A stretch of 64,000 nucleotides of DNA from Cryomorphaceae bacterium (GCA_016124575.1 WGNM01000005.1:165688-229687); one strand, 5' to 3'; shown: positions 43,867 through 53,163, counted from the stretch's first letter. Made by a program: numbers and translations. Notes: generated by a model from the letters alone, not told the origin.

Positions 43867-46800
43867 ATGGGAAATCTTCGCAATTTACGAAATTTCCTTC
43901 TTGCTCTATTCACCGTGGCTTTTTGTCAGGTGGGTTACTCACAGGGGCTAGAAGGTATTATTGTTGAGACCTTTTACATTGCAGATGCGAATGACGCATC
44001 AGACACCGATGGTGGTAGCATTGCAAATGGTGCAACAACATACAGAATATATGTAGACATGGCTCCGGGTTATGAGATCCAGGCTGTGTACGGTAACGCT
44101 GCGCACACAATGCGTATCGCTACTTCAACTGAATTCTTCAACAATGAAGACCGTGGTGCTATTTCTGGTCACGGTATTGCTTTAATCCGTTGGGATGACA
44201 ACACTGTTGCTCTTGATTCATACCTTACTCTTGGTGCTGTAACTGCAGCTACTTTGGGTGTATTGAAGACAGATGATACCAATGGTGCTGTTCAAAACGC
44301 TGACGGTTTCCTTCAAAGTGCCAACCCACTAGCTGGAATTCCAGTTTCTGTGGCTGATGGTATGTTTCCAGGAACTACTGCTTCTGCCCTTGTAACTGTT
44401 GGTTTGGACGCTTCTATGTTCGACAACGTGAACAGTTCAGTGGATTTCATCTCTAACGGAGGTGCATGGTCAGTATTGGAAGGTGTTACAATGCCAGGTG
44501 CATTTGCTGCCACCAACCGTGTATTGATTGCTCAAATCACTACTGATGGTCTATTTGAATTCGAATTGAACATTCAATTGGGTTCTCCTACAGGTGGTAC
44601 TGAGCAGTACGTTGCTAGCAACCCTTCAGGTGCTGAGCAATTCTTTGCTGGTCTTACTTACCCTGCAGCTGCTATTTCAGGATGTATTGACAACACTGCT
44701 TGTAACTACAACTCTGCTGCAACAACTGATGATGGTTCATGTATCATTCCAGTTGCAAACTGTTCAGTTTGTAATGCTACTAATGACGGACTAGTTGCTG
44801 TTGATACAGATGGTGATGGTGTTTGTGATGCTGATGAAGTACCTGGTTGTACTAACATCGCGGCATGTAACTACAACACTCTTGCTACTGATGAAGACGG
44901 TTCTTGTTTAGTTCCAGTTGCTAACTGTTCTGCCTGTTCAGGTGCTGCGCTTGTAGCTATTGATACAGATGGTGATGGTATATGTGATGCTGACGAAGTA
45001 CCTGGTTGTACTAACAATGCTGCTTGTAACTATAACAGCCTTGCAACTGATGAAGACGGTTCTTGTATCGTTCCAGTTGCTAACTGTTCTGCATGTAATG
45101 CAACTAACGACGGACTTGTAGCTATCGATACAGATGGTGACGGTGTTTGTAACGCTGATGAAATTCCTGGTTGTACTTCTGCTACAGCTTGTAACTACAA
45201 CCCAGCTGCTACAGACGAAAACGGATCTTGTATCCAGCCAGTTGCCAACTGTTCAGCTTGTTCAGGTGGCGTACTTGTTATTGTAGATACTGATGGTGAT
45301 GGTGTTTGTAACGCTGACGAAATCGTTGGATGTACTGATCCTATTGCTACTAACTACAACCCACTTGCAACTGACAGCGGTTCTTGTAACTACGGTGCAG
45401 TAAATGCTTGTGATGGTGTACCAGGTGGTCTTGAAGATATCATCGTTGAGACTTGGTATGTTGCTGACGCTAACGATGCTGCAGATACAGATGGTGGTAC
45501 TTTGGCTCCAGGGTCAGTTACCTACCGTATCTATGCTGACATGGCTCCAGGATACGAAATCCAAGCTGTATATGGTAACTCTGCTCACACACTTTCTATC
45601 GCTACTTCAACTTACTTCTTCAACAACGAAGATCGTGGTGCTGTATCTGGTGATGGTATTGCTTTGAACCGTTGGGATGACAACACTGTTGCTCTTGACT
45701 CTTACCTAACTCTTGGTGCAGTTACTTCATCTACACTTGGTGTGTTGAAGACAGATGATACCAATGGTGCAGTGGCTAACAGCGCTGGTTTGCTTTTGAA
45801 CACTGATGCTGCTGCTGGAATTCCTGTTTCAGTTGCTGATGGTATGATCCCTGGAACTACTGCTTCTGGTCTTGTTACTGTTGGTTTGAACACTTCAATG
45901 TTCGACAACACAAACAGTTCACAAGCGTTGCTTTCAAACGGTGGTGCTTGGTCTGTACTCGAAGGTGTAACTGGTCCTACAGCTGCTAACCGTGTATTGC
46001 TTGCTCAAATCACTACTGATGGTGATCTTTCTTTCGCTTTGAACATACAACTTGGTACTCCAACTGGTGGTGTTGAGCAGTATGTATCTAGCAATGCTGC
46101 TGGTGCTGAGCGTTTTTGCTCTCAGTTGATCTACCCAGGTATCCCTGGATGTCTTGACGTAGCTGCTTGTAACTACAACTCAGGCGCAACATTCGACGAT
46201 GGTTCATGTATCGTTCCTGTTGCAAACTGTTCAGCTTGTAACGCAACCAACGACGGACTTGTAGCTATTGATGCTGATGCTGATGGTGTATGTGATGCTG
46301 ACGAATATGCTGGTTGTACTTCTGCTACAGCTTGTAACTACGACGCTCTTGTAGACCTTGCTAACGATAACGGTTCATGTATCGAGCCTATCGCTAACTG
46401 TCAAGCTTGTAACGCTACTAACACTGGTCTTGTAATTGTTGATACTGACGGTGATGGAATCTGTAACGCAGACGAAATCGCAGGTTGTACTGACAACGCT
46501 GCTTGTAACTACAACGCTTTGGCTACTGATGAAAACGGTTCTTGTATCGTTCCTGTAGCTAACTGTTCAGCTTGTAACGCTACAAACGACGGATTGGTGA
46601 TCATTGATGCTGATGGTGATGGTGTTTGTGATGCATTGGAAGTTGCTGGATGTACTTCAGCTACTGCTTGTAACTACAACTCACTTGCTACTGATGACAA
46701 TGGATCTTGTGTTGAACCAGTTGCTGGTTGTTCACAGTGTTCTGGTGGTGTTCTTGTAATTGTTGATACTGACGGTGACGGAATCTGTAACGCAGACGAA

Positions 46801-49800
46801 ATCGCTGGTTGTACTAACAGCGCTGCTTGTAACTACAACTCTTTGGCTACTGATGACAACGGTTCATGTATCGTTCCTGTAGCTAACTGTTCAGCTTGTA
46901 ACGCTACTAATACTGGTCTTGTAATCATCGATACTGATGGTGACGGAGTTTGTAACGCTCTTGAAGTTGCTGGATGTACTTCAGCTACTGCTTGTAACTA
47001 CAACTCACTTGCTACTGATGACAATGGAACTTGTGTTGAACCAGTTGCTGGTTGTTCACAGTGTTCTGGTGGTGTTCTTGTAATTGTTGACACTGACGGT
47101 GATGGTGTTTGTGATGCATTGGAAGTTGATGGTTGTACTTCTGCTACTGCTTGTAACTACAACGCATTGGCTACAGACAACGATGGCTCTTGTATTGAAC
47201 CTATCGCTAACTGTCAAGTTTGTAACGCTACTAACGACGGTCTAGTTATCGTTGATACCGACGGTGATGGTACTTGTGACGCTGACGAAAACCCAGGATG
47301 TAACAATCCATTGGCATGTAACTATGATGCTAATGCTACTGGTGACGACGGTTCATGTTTGGTTCCAGTTGCTAACTGTTCAGAATGTGATGAGCTTCAA
47401 AACGGTACTATTGTTTTGATCAGCATCGATACTGATGGTGATGGTGTTTGTAACGCTGACGAAATCGTTGGTTGTACTAACGTTGATGCTTGTAACTATA
47501 ACCCACTTGCTACTGATCACAACCCAGTTCTTTGTATCGAGCCAATCCCTGGATGTTACGCTTGTGACTTCGCTGCTGGAACGCTTGTAATCATTGATAC
47601 TGATGGTGACGGAGTTTGTGATGGTGAAGAAGTTTTCGGTTGTACTTCTGCTACAGCTTGTAACTACAACGCTGCTGCAACTGAAGACAACGGTTCATGT
47701 TTCGAGCCATTCCCAGGTTGTTACATTTGTGGTCCTAACGGATCTGTAGTATTTATTGATACTGATGGTGACGGAATCTGTAACGCAGAAGAAGTTCCTG
47801 GATGTACTGCTTCTGAGGCTTGTAACTACAACCCTCTTGCTACAGACGATGACGGTTCATGTATCGAGCCTATCGCTAACTGTTACATCTGTAATGCTAC
47901 CAATGATGGTCTTATCATTGTTGATGCTGACGGAGATGGTATCTGTAACGCTTATGAAATCGCTGGTTGTACTTCTGCTACTGCATGTAACTACAACCCT
48001 GCTGCTACAAATGACAATGGTTCATGTCTTGAGCCAACTGAAGACTGTTTGGAGTGTTACTTTGTAGCAATGCACTGGATCCTTGTAACTATCGATACCG
48101 ATGGTGACGGAGTTTGTGATGCTGATGAAGTACCTGGTTGTACTATTGCTACTGCATGTAACTACAACCCTGCTGCTACAGACAACAACGGTTCTTGTAT
48201 TCTTCCAGTTGCTGGATGTTCTGCATGTTCAGGTGGTGTTCTTGTAATTGTTGATACTGATGGTGATGGAGTATGTGACGCAAACGAAGTACCTGGTTGT
48301 ACTTCTGCTACTGCATGTAACTATAACCCAGCTGCAACTGATGACAACGGAATGTGTGTTGAGCCTGTGGCTGGATGTCTTGCATGTTACTTTGATGGTA
48401 TGCATTGGCAGCTAGTTCTTCTTGATGGTGATGGTGATGGTGTTTGTGATGCTGATGACTTCTGTCAAGGTGACGACGCTACTGGTGATGCTGATGGTGA
48501 TGGTATCTGTGCAGATCAAGAGATCTACGGATGTACTGATGCTGCTGCATGTAACTACAACCCACTTGCTACAGAAGACGATTGGTCTTGTTTGTTCGCA
48601 GTTCCTGGATGTGTTGCTTGTAACTCTACCAACACTGGTTTGATCTTCATCGATGCTGATGGTGATGGTATTTGTGATGCTAACGAAGTACCTGGTTGTA
48701 CTTCTGCTACTGCATGTAACTACAACCCAGCTGCTACTGACGAAAACGGTACTTGTATTGAGCCAGTTGCTGGTTGTCAAGCTTGTAACGCTACCAACAC
48801 TGGTCTTGTAATTGTTGATACTGATGGTGATGGTGTTTGTGATGCAAACGAAGTATTTGGTTGTACCAATGCTGCTGCTTGTAACTACAACCCGCTAGCT
48901 ACAGAAGACAACTGGTCTTGTCTAGTTCCTGTTCCAAACTGTTTGGTTTGTAACGCTACTAACACAGGTTTGATCCTTGTTGATGCTGATGGTGATGGTA
49001 TTTGTAACGCTAACGAAGTACCTGGTTGTACTTTGATTAACGCTTGTAACTACAACCCAGCTGCTACAGATAACGATGGTTCTTGTCTAGTTCCTGTTGC
49101 TAACTGTTCTCAGTGTAACCCAATTACCCAGACTCTAGTAATCATCGATACTGATGGTGATGGTATTTGTAACGCTAACGAAATCCCTGGTTGTACTAAT
49201 GCTGCTGCTTGTAACTACAACGCTGCTGCAACTGACGACAATGGATCTTGTATCGTTCCAGTTCCTAACTGTACTCAGTGTTACACTACTCAAAGTGGTT
49301 TGACTTTCCTAATTCAAATTGATGCTGATGGTGATGGTATTTGTAACGCAAATGAAGTACCTGGTTGTACTAACCCTGCTGCTAGCAACTACGACTCATC
49401 TGCTACAGATGATGATGGATCTTGTGTTACCCTTTGTCTTGTTGCTCCTTCTTGTGAGAGCTTCGAGTTGGGCTTGAATGGTTGGTCTCAAGTTGCTTCT
49501 GACGACATCAACTGGACGTTGAATTCAGGTGCTACACCTTCGTTCTACACTGGTCCTGATGCTGCTTATGAAGGTTCTGAGTACATCTACATCGAGGCTT
49601 CATACCCGAACTACCCGAACAAGAACGCTCAGTTGGTTTCTCCTTGCTATGATCTTGTAACTGGATCTTCGATCTCTTTTGCTTACCACATGCAAGGTGT
49701 TTACGATGCAGTTGGTTCATTGTCTGTAGATATTTCTACTGATGGTGGTTCAACATGGACTTCTGTTTGGTCTGCTGCTGGTCACCAAGGTACTACTTGG

Positions 49801-50880
49801 AACTCTACTTTTGTAGATTTAACAAGCTACACTGGTCAGACTGTTAACTTCCGTTTGAGCGGTACTACTGCTAACTCTTGGAAAGGTGACATCGCAGTTG
49901 ATGATTTCTGCTTGGTTTCAAACATCTACGGATGTACAAACTCAGGATCAGCTAACTACAACCCAGCTGCTACCATCGATGATGGTTCTTGTTCTCCATT
50001 CACATGTGCAGGTACTGAAACAGTTCCTTACTGTGAAAGTTTCGAAACTGGATTTGGTTCATGGTCAAACAGCGCTGCTGATGACTTCGATTGGACTAAC
50101 TTCTCAGGTGAAACTAACTCTTGGGGTACAGGTCCAACTGCTGCTTCAGAAGGTACATACTACATCTACGCTGAGGCTTCTCACCCGAACTATCCGTTCA
50201 AGCAAGCTGTGATCAACACTCCATGTTTTGATCTTTCTGGAACTGTTGCTCCAAAAATCAGCTTCGATTACCAAATGTTCGGAACGTTCGTAGGTTCTAT
50301 CTACTTGCAGGCTTCAACTGACGGTGTTATCTGGAATTACATATGGTGGTCAACTGGTTCACAAAGTGAAGCTTGGTTATCTGCTGATGTAGACTTGTCA
50401 GCTTATGCTGGTCAGACTATCCAGATGCGTTTCGTAGCTCAAACAGCTCACGGCTGGCAGGGTGACCTTGCTATCGACGCAGTTTGTGTTGAAGAAGCTC
50501 CAGTGCCAATGCCTGCTATAGGATTGTCTCACTCTGACATCGAGCGTATCCACAACAACTTCACGAAAGTGTACGATGGTGTGTCTCCGCTTCAAGCTGA
50601 TGAATTTGCTCAAACATCTGTAAACATCTATCCTAACCCTGTAAATGCAGGTGGGGCAGTGCGTATTGATGTTGCTGATATTCAGTCTGATGTCGAATTT
50701 ATCACTGTTATCGTTCGTGATATCATCGGTAAAGAAATCGCTGCTTCTCGTTACAATGTTAACGACGGTGCTGTAAACGATTACTTGTCTTTGCCTTACG
50801 ACATCGCTAACGGTACATATATCGTAACTGTTCAATCAGGTGCGACTATGTCTACTGAAAAACTTGTTATCACCAAGTAA
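43867..50880 (+). CDS. giant VETYY-domain surface protein (26 Cys repeats, two MAM-like domains, T9SS end)
   Basis: A 2337-residue protein. Start at 43867 (MGNLRNLRNFLLALFTVAFC) gives a good signal peptide; the ATG at 43804 would translate an intercistronic hairpin. Two VETYY domains (DNA about 43939-44679 and 45417-46146) are close duplicates; the first is followed by five Cys repeats and the second by 20. Most repeats are joined to CxxCNATNxGL and an EF-hand-like DTDGDGVCxADE loop, about 54 residues per unit. Two MAM-like jelly-roll domains follow (CESFELGLNGWSQ, then CESFETGFGSWSN, each ending IAVDDFCL/IAIDAVCV), with one Cys repeat between. The end is a T9SS type A sorting domain (VNIYPNPVNAGGAVRIDV, ending EKLVITK). 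Codon bias is strong. A calcium-stiffened adhesin or surface fibre is inferred. Confidence 0.85.
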   Translation: MGNLRNLRNFLLALFTVAFCQVGYSQGLEGIIVETFYIADANDASDTDGGSIANGATTYRIYVDMAPGYEIQAVYGNAAHTMRIATSTEFFNNEDRGAISGHGIALIRWDDNTVALDSYLTLGAVTAATLGVLKTDDTNGAVQNADGFLQSANPLAGIPVSVADGMFPGTTASALVTVGLDASMFDNVNSSVDFISNGGAWSVLEGVTMPGAFAATNRVLIAQITTDGLFEFELNIQLGSPTGGTEQYVASNPSGAEQFFAGLTYPAAAISGCIDNTACNYNSAATTDDGSCIIPVANCSVCNATNDGLVAVDTDGDGVCDADEVPGCTNIAACNYNTLATDEDGSCLVPVANCSACSGAALVAIDTDGDGICDADEVPGCTNNAACNYNSLATDEDGSCIVPVANCSACNATNDGLVAIDTDGDGVCNADEIPGCTSATACNYNPAATDENGSCIQPVANCSACSGGVLVIVDTDGDGVCNADEIVGCTDPIATNYNPLATDSGSCNYGAVNACDGVPGGLEDIIVETWYVADANDAADTDGGTLAPGSVTYRIYADMAPGYEIQAVYGNSAHTLSIATSTYFFNNEDRGAVSGDGIALNRWDDNTVALDSYLTLGAVTSSTLGVLKTDDTNGAVANSAGLLLNTDAAAGIPVSVADGMIPGTTASGLVTVGLNTSMFDNTNSSQALLSNGGAWSVLEGVTGPTAANRVLLAQITTDGDLSFALNIQLGTPTGGVEQYVSSNAAGAERFCSQLIYPGIPGCLDVAACNYNSGATFDDGSCIVPVANCSACNATNDGLVAIDADADGVCDADEYAGCTSATACNYDALVDLANDNGSCIEPIANCQACNATNTGLVIVDTDGDGICNADEIAGCTDNAACNYNALATDENGSCIVPVANCSACNATNDGLVIIDADGDGVCDALEVAGCTSATACNYNSLATDDNGSCVEPVAGCSQCSGGVLVIVDTDGDGICNADEIAGCTNSAACNYNSLATDDNGSCIVPVANCSACNATNTGLVIIDTDGDGVCNALEVAGCTSATACNYNSLATDDNGTCVEPVAGCSQCSGGVLVIVDTDGDGVCDALEVDGCTSATACNYNALATDNDGSCIEPIANCQVCNATNDGLVIVDTDGDGTCDADENPGCNNPLACNYDANATGDDGSCLVPVANCSECDELQNGTIVLISIDTDGDGVCNADEIVGCTNVDACNYNPLATDHNPVLCIEPIPGCYACDFAAGTLVIIDTDGDGVCDGEEVFGCTSATACNYNAAATEDNGSCFEPFPGCYICGPNGSVVFIDTDGDGICNAEEVPGCTASEACNYNPLATDDDGSCIEPIANCYICNATNDGLIIVDADGDGICNAYEIAGCTSATACNYNPAATNDNGSCLEPTEDCLECYFVAMHWILVTIDTDGDGVCDADEVPGCTIATACNYNPAATDNNGSCILPVAGCSACSGGVLVIVDTDGDGVCDANEVPGCTSATACNYNPAATDDNGMCVEPVAGCLACYFDGMHWQLVLLDGDGDGVCDADDFCQGDDATGDADGDGICADQEIYGCTDAAACNYNPLATEDDWSCLFAVPGCVACNSTNTGLIFIDADGDGICDANEVPGCTSATACNYNPAATDENGTCIEPVAGCQACNATNTGLVIVDTDGDGVCDANEVFGCTNAAACNYNPLATEDNWSCLVPVPNCLVCNATNTGLILVDADGDGICNANEVPGCTLINACNYNPAATDNDGSCLVPVANCSQCNPITQTLVIIDTDGDGICNANEIPGCTNAAACNYNAAATDDNGSCIVPVPNCTQCYTTQSGLTFLIQIDADGDGICNANEVPGCTNPAASNYDSSATDDDGSCVTLCLVAPSCESFELGLNGWSQVASDDINWTLNSGATPSFYTGPDAAYEGSEYIYIEASYPNYPNKNAQLVSPCYDLVTGSSISFAYHMQGVYDAVGSLSVDISTDGGSTWTSVWSAAGHQGTTWNSTFVDLTSYTGQTVNFRLSGTTANSWKGDIAVDDFCLVSNIYGCTNSGSANYNPAATIDDGSCSPFTCAGTETVPYCESFETGFGSWSNSAADDFDWTNFSGETNSWGTGPTAASEGTYYIYAEASHPNYPFKQAVINTPCFDLSGTVAPKISFDYQMFGTFVGSIYLQASTDGVIWNYIWWSTGSQSEAWLSADVDLSAYAGQTIQMRFVAQTAHGWQGDLAIDAVCVEEAPVPMPAIGLSHSDIERIHNNFTKVYDGVSPLQADEFAQTSVNIYPNPVNAGGAVRIDVADIQSDVEFITVIVRDIIGKEIAASRYNVNDGAVNDYLSLPYDIANGTYIVTVQSGATMSTEKLVITK
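44680..45387 (+). repeat. coding Cys-repeat block 1 (five units)
   Basis: Five units of about 150-160 bp with the conserved core TGTAACTACAAC; lies between the two VETYY domain copies. Confidence 0.85.
46147..49425 (+). repeat. coding Cys-repeat block 2 (twenty units)
   Basis: Twenty units of about 150-190 bp. Neighbouring units are sometimes almost identical (for example those at about 46640 and 46970), which points to recent duplication or gene conversion; a few carry longer inserts (CYFVAMHWILV, CYFDGMHWQLVLL). Confidence 0.9.
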
Positions 50881-50910
50881 GCGTAAGAACTAAGATAACA
50901 AGCATATACA

Positions 50911-50950
50911 AGGGAGGTCGTCTTTTTCGAAAGACGGCCTCTTTTGTTTT
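50911..50950 (+). terminator. Rho-independent terminator with UUCG loop
   Basis: GAGGTCGTCTTT-TTCG-AAAGACGGCCTC (50914-50941) followed by TTTTGTTTTT, 33 bases after the giant gene. Confidence 0.92.
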
Positions 50951-50989
50951 TAAGGTTTTCTAGCATGAATGAAGGATTTCAAAATACTC

Positions 50990-50997
50990 TATCTTTG
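50990..50997 (+). promoter_or_regulatory. -7 promoter element of the serine hydrolase gene
   Basis: TATCTTTG matches TAnnTTTG, 30 bases before the chosen ATG at 51028. In-frame starts at 50944 and 50965 lie upstream of it and are therefore unlikely. No good -33 box is seen. Confidence 0.5.
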
Positions 50998-51027
50998 TCG
51001 ACTTCCTTCATCCGTAAAATCAATTCT

Positions 51028-52047
51028 ATGCTCAGGTTGTTGATCGCTTCTCTCTTTCTGATCTCATTATTCAGTTGTTCTCAACAGCTTGAAGGGAATG
51101 TTCAGATGAGGCTCGAAATGGATATAGATTCTGTCCTAAATGTCGACGACTTTAATGGGGTGGTTTTGGTGATGCAAAATAACGATACACTGTTCTTAAA
51201 GGCACGTGGGTTCAATGATTTGGAAAAGGAAATTGAATTGTCTGAAAACGATCAATTTGTTATTGGTTCGATCAGCAAACAAATTACCGCAGTACTAATA
51301 TTACAAGCTTTTGAGAAGGGACAGTTGTCGCTTGACGATACGTTAAATGCCTACTTCGATACGATTCAACAAAGTTGGATTGATGAGGTAACTGTTCATC
51401 ATCTGCTCACGCATACGCATGGGATAACTGCGCTTGATGCCCCAACAGAATTTGAACCGGGCTCACAGTTTCACTATTCGCAATTGGGTTTTGAGTTGCT
51501 GGCGCAGATACTTGAAAAATCAACGGGTCAGACGTTTGAGGCGCTTAGCGCAGACTTGTTTGATCGTTGTGAGATGGACAATTCCTGCCATCCAAAAAGT
51601 AACAAAACTAACAGTCTTGTGAAAGGCTATGAGGAGAATGAAGCAGGAACTATGGTTTTTTCGGATGCCAGTTTTGAAAATTACGTGGCCGCCGGAGGTT
51701 TCGTTTCTACAGCCAAAGATTTAGCGCGGTGGAACACTTTACTGCATTCGGGAAGGCTAGTGACAGACGAAACTTTCGCATTGATGAAAACGCCTTTTGC
51801 TACCCGCAATCATCCTGTGTTTGATGAGGTGAAATATGGGTATGGCTTGCTGTTTAAAGCAGGGGAGGAAGATTACCAAATTGGCGCTTTGGGCTATACT
51901 CCTGGATTTGCATCTGCCAGCTACTATTACCCCAAGTCGAAATCTCAAATTGTGGTCCTGTCGAATGCGGTCAAACAGCTTGAGGATTTCAAATCCGTCT
52001 TCAAAGTCCACAGAGCCATTATAAACATAGGGGCTAACTTGCATTAA
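51028..52047 (+). CDS. beta-lactamase-family serine hydrolase, lipoprotein
   Basis: A 339-residue protein with a lipoprotein signal (MLRLLIASLFLISLFSCSQ, Cys17). The beta-lactamase/DD-peptidase-like fold has the catalytic S81-I-S-K84 (GSISKQITAVL), Y150-S-Q as second motif in place of YxN, the structural HHLLTHTHGI segment, and a C-terminal GYTPGFASASYYYPKSKSQIVVLSNA in which the usual HxG triad is TPG. Substrate unknown, probably not beta-lactams. It is a second, shorter relative of the enzyme at 27254, without the TPR-like tail. It is monocistronic or read into the next small gene 63 bases on. Confidence 0.87.
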   Translation: MLRLLIASLFLISLFSCSQQLEGNVQMRLEMDIDSVLNVDDFNGVVLVMQNNDTLFLKARGFNDLEKEIELSENDQFVIGSISKQITAVLILQAFEKGQLSLDDTLNAYFDTIQQSWIDEVTVHHLLTHTHGITALDAPTEFEPGSQFHYSQLGFELLAQILEKSTGQTFEALSADLFDRCEMDNSCHPKSNKTNSLVKGYEENEAGTMVFSDASFENYVAAGGFVSTAKDLARWNTLLHSGRLVTDETFALMKTPFATRNHPVFDEVKYGYGLLFKAGEEDYQIGALGYTPGFASASYYYPKSKSQIVVLSNAVKQLEDFKSVFKVHRAIINIGANLH

Positions 52048-52110
52048 TTAAGTAAAGTCGGTTGCGGTTGAATAAATTGTGTAATTTGATTGTATCAAAT
52101 TTTATTGGCC

Positions 52111-52461
52111 ATGATGCGTCTTCTTAAATCAACGCTTTTCGTTGGATTTGTTTTCGGGGCTTTTGCCTTTACACCGGTTGCTTCGAAATCTGTTGTCGGG
52201 GTTTACGGTGTTTGCGACGACAATCCCTCACAGGTTCGTCTTGAACTCAAGTCAGATAATACTTTCGAATACATTGACAATTCAGTTACACCCAAGTTGA
52301 ATGTTTCAGGAAATTGGGAATTGACCAATGAACATGTGGTTTTATTGTCATCGCAACAAGGTGCGATATTTCACAGAAAATGGAAGATTTCTGAAGATTG
52401 GGAAGTTGCAAAGGCCAGAAAAGGGATGACATTTTACACTTTAAGAAGACAAGGCGAGTGA
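52111..52461 (+). CDS. hypothetical exported protein
   Basis: A 116-residue protein with a signal peptide (about 1-24, ending VASK). The mature part shows the pattern VVGVYGVCDDNPSQVRLELK, TFEYIDN, VSGNWELTNEHVVLLSS, which looks like a small beta-barrel or META/lipocalin-like sheet (copper-resistance NlpE-N proteins are of this kind), but the match is too weak to name. Start at 52111 (or the next codon, also ATG). Confidence 0.6.
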   Translation: MMRLLKSTLFVGFVFGAFAFTPVASKSVVGVYGVCDDNPSQVRLELKSDNTFEYIDNSVTPKLNVSGNWELTNEHVVLLSSQQGAIFHRKWKISEDWEVAKARKGMTFYTLRRQGE

Positions 52462-52514
52462 TCGCTCTGTAAATTTTCAGTACTCATTTTATAGGGCTTT
52501 CAACATTTTTGTGA

Positions 52515-52544
52515 TTTGTGTGTTTATTTGAGGATGTATATTTG
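52515..52544 (+). promoter_or_regulatory. Bacteroidota-type promoter of ribA
   Basis: TTTG (52515-52518), 18 nt, TATATTTG (52537-52544): near-perfect consensus, 34 bases before the ribA ATG. It places transcription start downstream of the in-frame GTG/ATG codons near 52516, supporting the start at 52579. No FMN-riboswitch fold is seen in the short leader. Confidence 0.75.
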
Positions 52545-52578
52545 CACACATATCCCCGCTGCTAGCGGAACCCTTCAA

Positions 52579-53163
52579 ATGGAAATCAATCAACTAGCTG
52601 TTACCCAGTTACCTACTATTCATGGAACGTTCAAAATGGTCGCTTTCGATAGCGGTGTTGCTGACTTTCCTCATTTCGTATTGTGGAATGAATTACCTGC
52701 AGAAATAACCAATGTCCGTGTGCACAGTGAGTGCGTTACTGGAGACGTTTTTGGTTCAGTTCGTTGCGATTGCGGTGAGCAATTGGATGCTGCGTTGTCT
52801 GTATTCGGCGCAAGTGGCGGGATGGTGATTTACCTGCGTCAAGAAGGACGTGGTATTGGCATCGTGAACAAAATGAAAGCGTACAATTTGCAAGATGAAG
52901 GTATGGACACAATCGATGCGAATTTGGCACTCGGTTTTCATGCCGATAGCAGAGATTACACTCCTGCGATTGCAATCTTAAAGCATTTCAATGTGCTCAA
53001 AATCAACTTGTTCACGAACAATCCGGAGAAAGTGAAGGCCTTTGAGGGGTCAGGAATAGAGGTGGTCGATCGCAAACCGGTTGAAATTGCTGTCCGCCTC
53101 GAAAACGAAGCTTATCTCAAAGCCAAGAAATTCAGGATGGGTCATTTCTTAGACCGTTTCTAA
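52579..53163 (+). CDS. ribA: GTP cyclohydrolase II
   Basis: A 194-residue enzyme that opens GTP to the first intermediate of riboflavin synthesis. The zinc site is complete (Cys52, Cys63, Cys65 in HSECVTGDVFGSVRCDCG), the catalytic loop is QEGRGIG (88-94), and the NKMKAYNLQDEGMDTIDAN, ADSRDYTPAIAIL and LFTNNPEK motifs follow. It has exactly the residues missing from the C-terminal domain of RibB at 6357-7481, so the two genes together give a full pair. The tail (KAKKFRMGHFLDRF) is typical of Bacteroidota RibA. Its end overlaps the convergent HDAC-family gene by four bases. Confidence 0.95.
   Translation: MEINQLAVTQLPTIHGTFKMVAFDSGVADFPHFVLWNELPAEITNVRVHSECVTGDVFGSVRCDCGEQLDAALSVFGASGGMVIYLRQEGRGIGIVNKMKAYNLQDEGMDTIDANLALGFHADSRDYTPAIAILKHFNVLKINLFTNNPEKVKAFEGSGIEVVDRKPVEIAVRLENEAYLKAKKFRMGHFLDRF

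Noticed and set aside
52545..52578. FMN riboswitch upstream of ribA
   Set aside because: The leader after the promoter is only about 30 bases, far too short for the FMN element.
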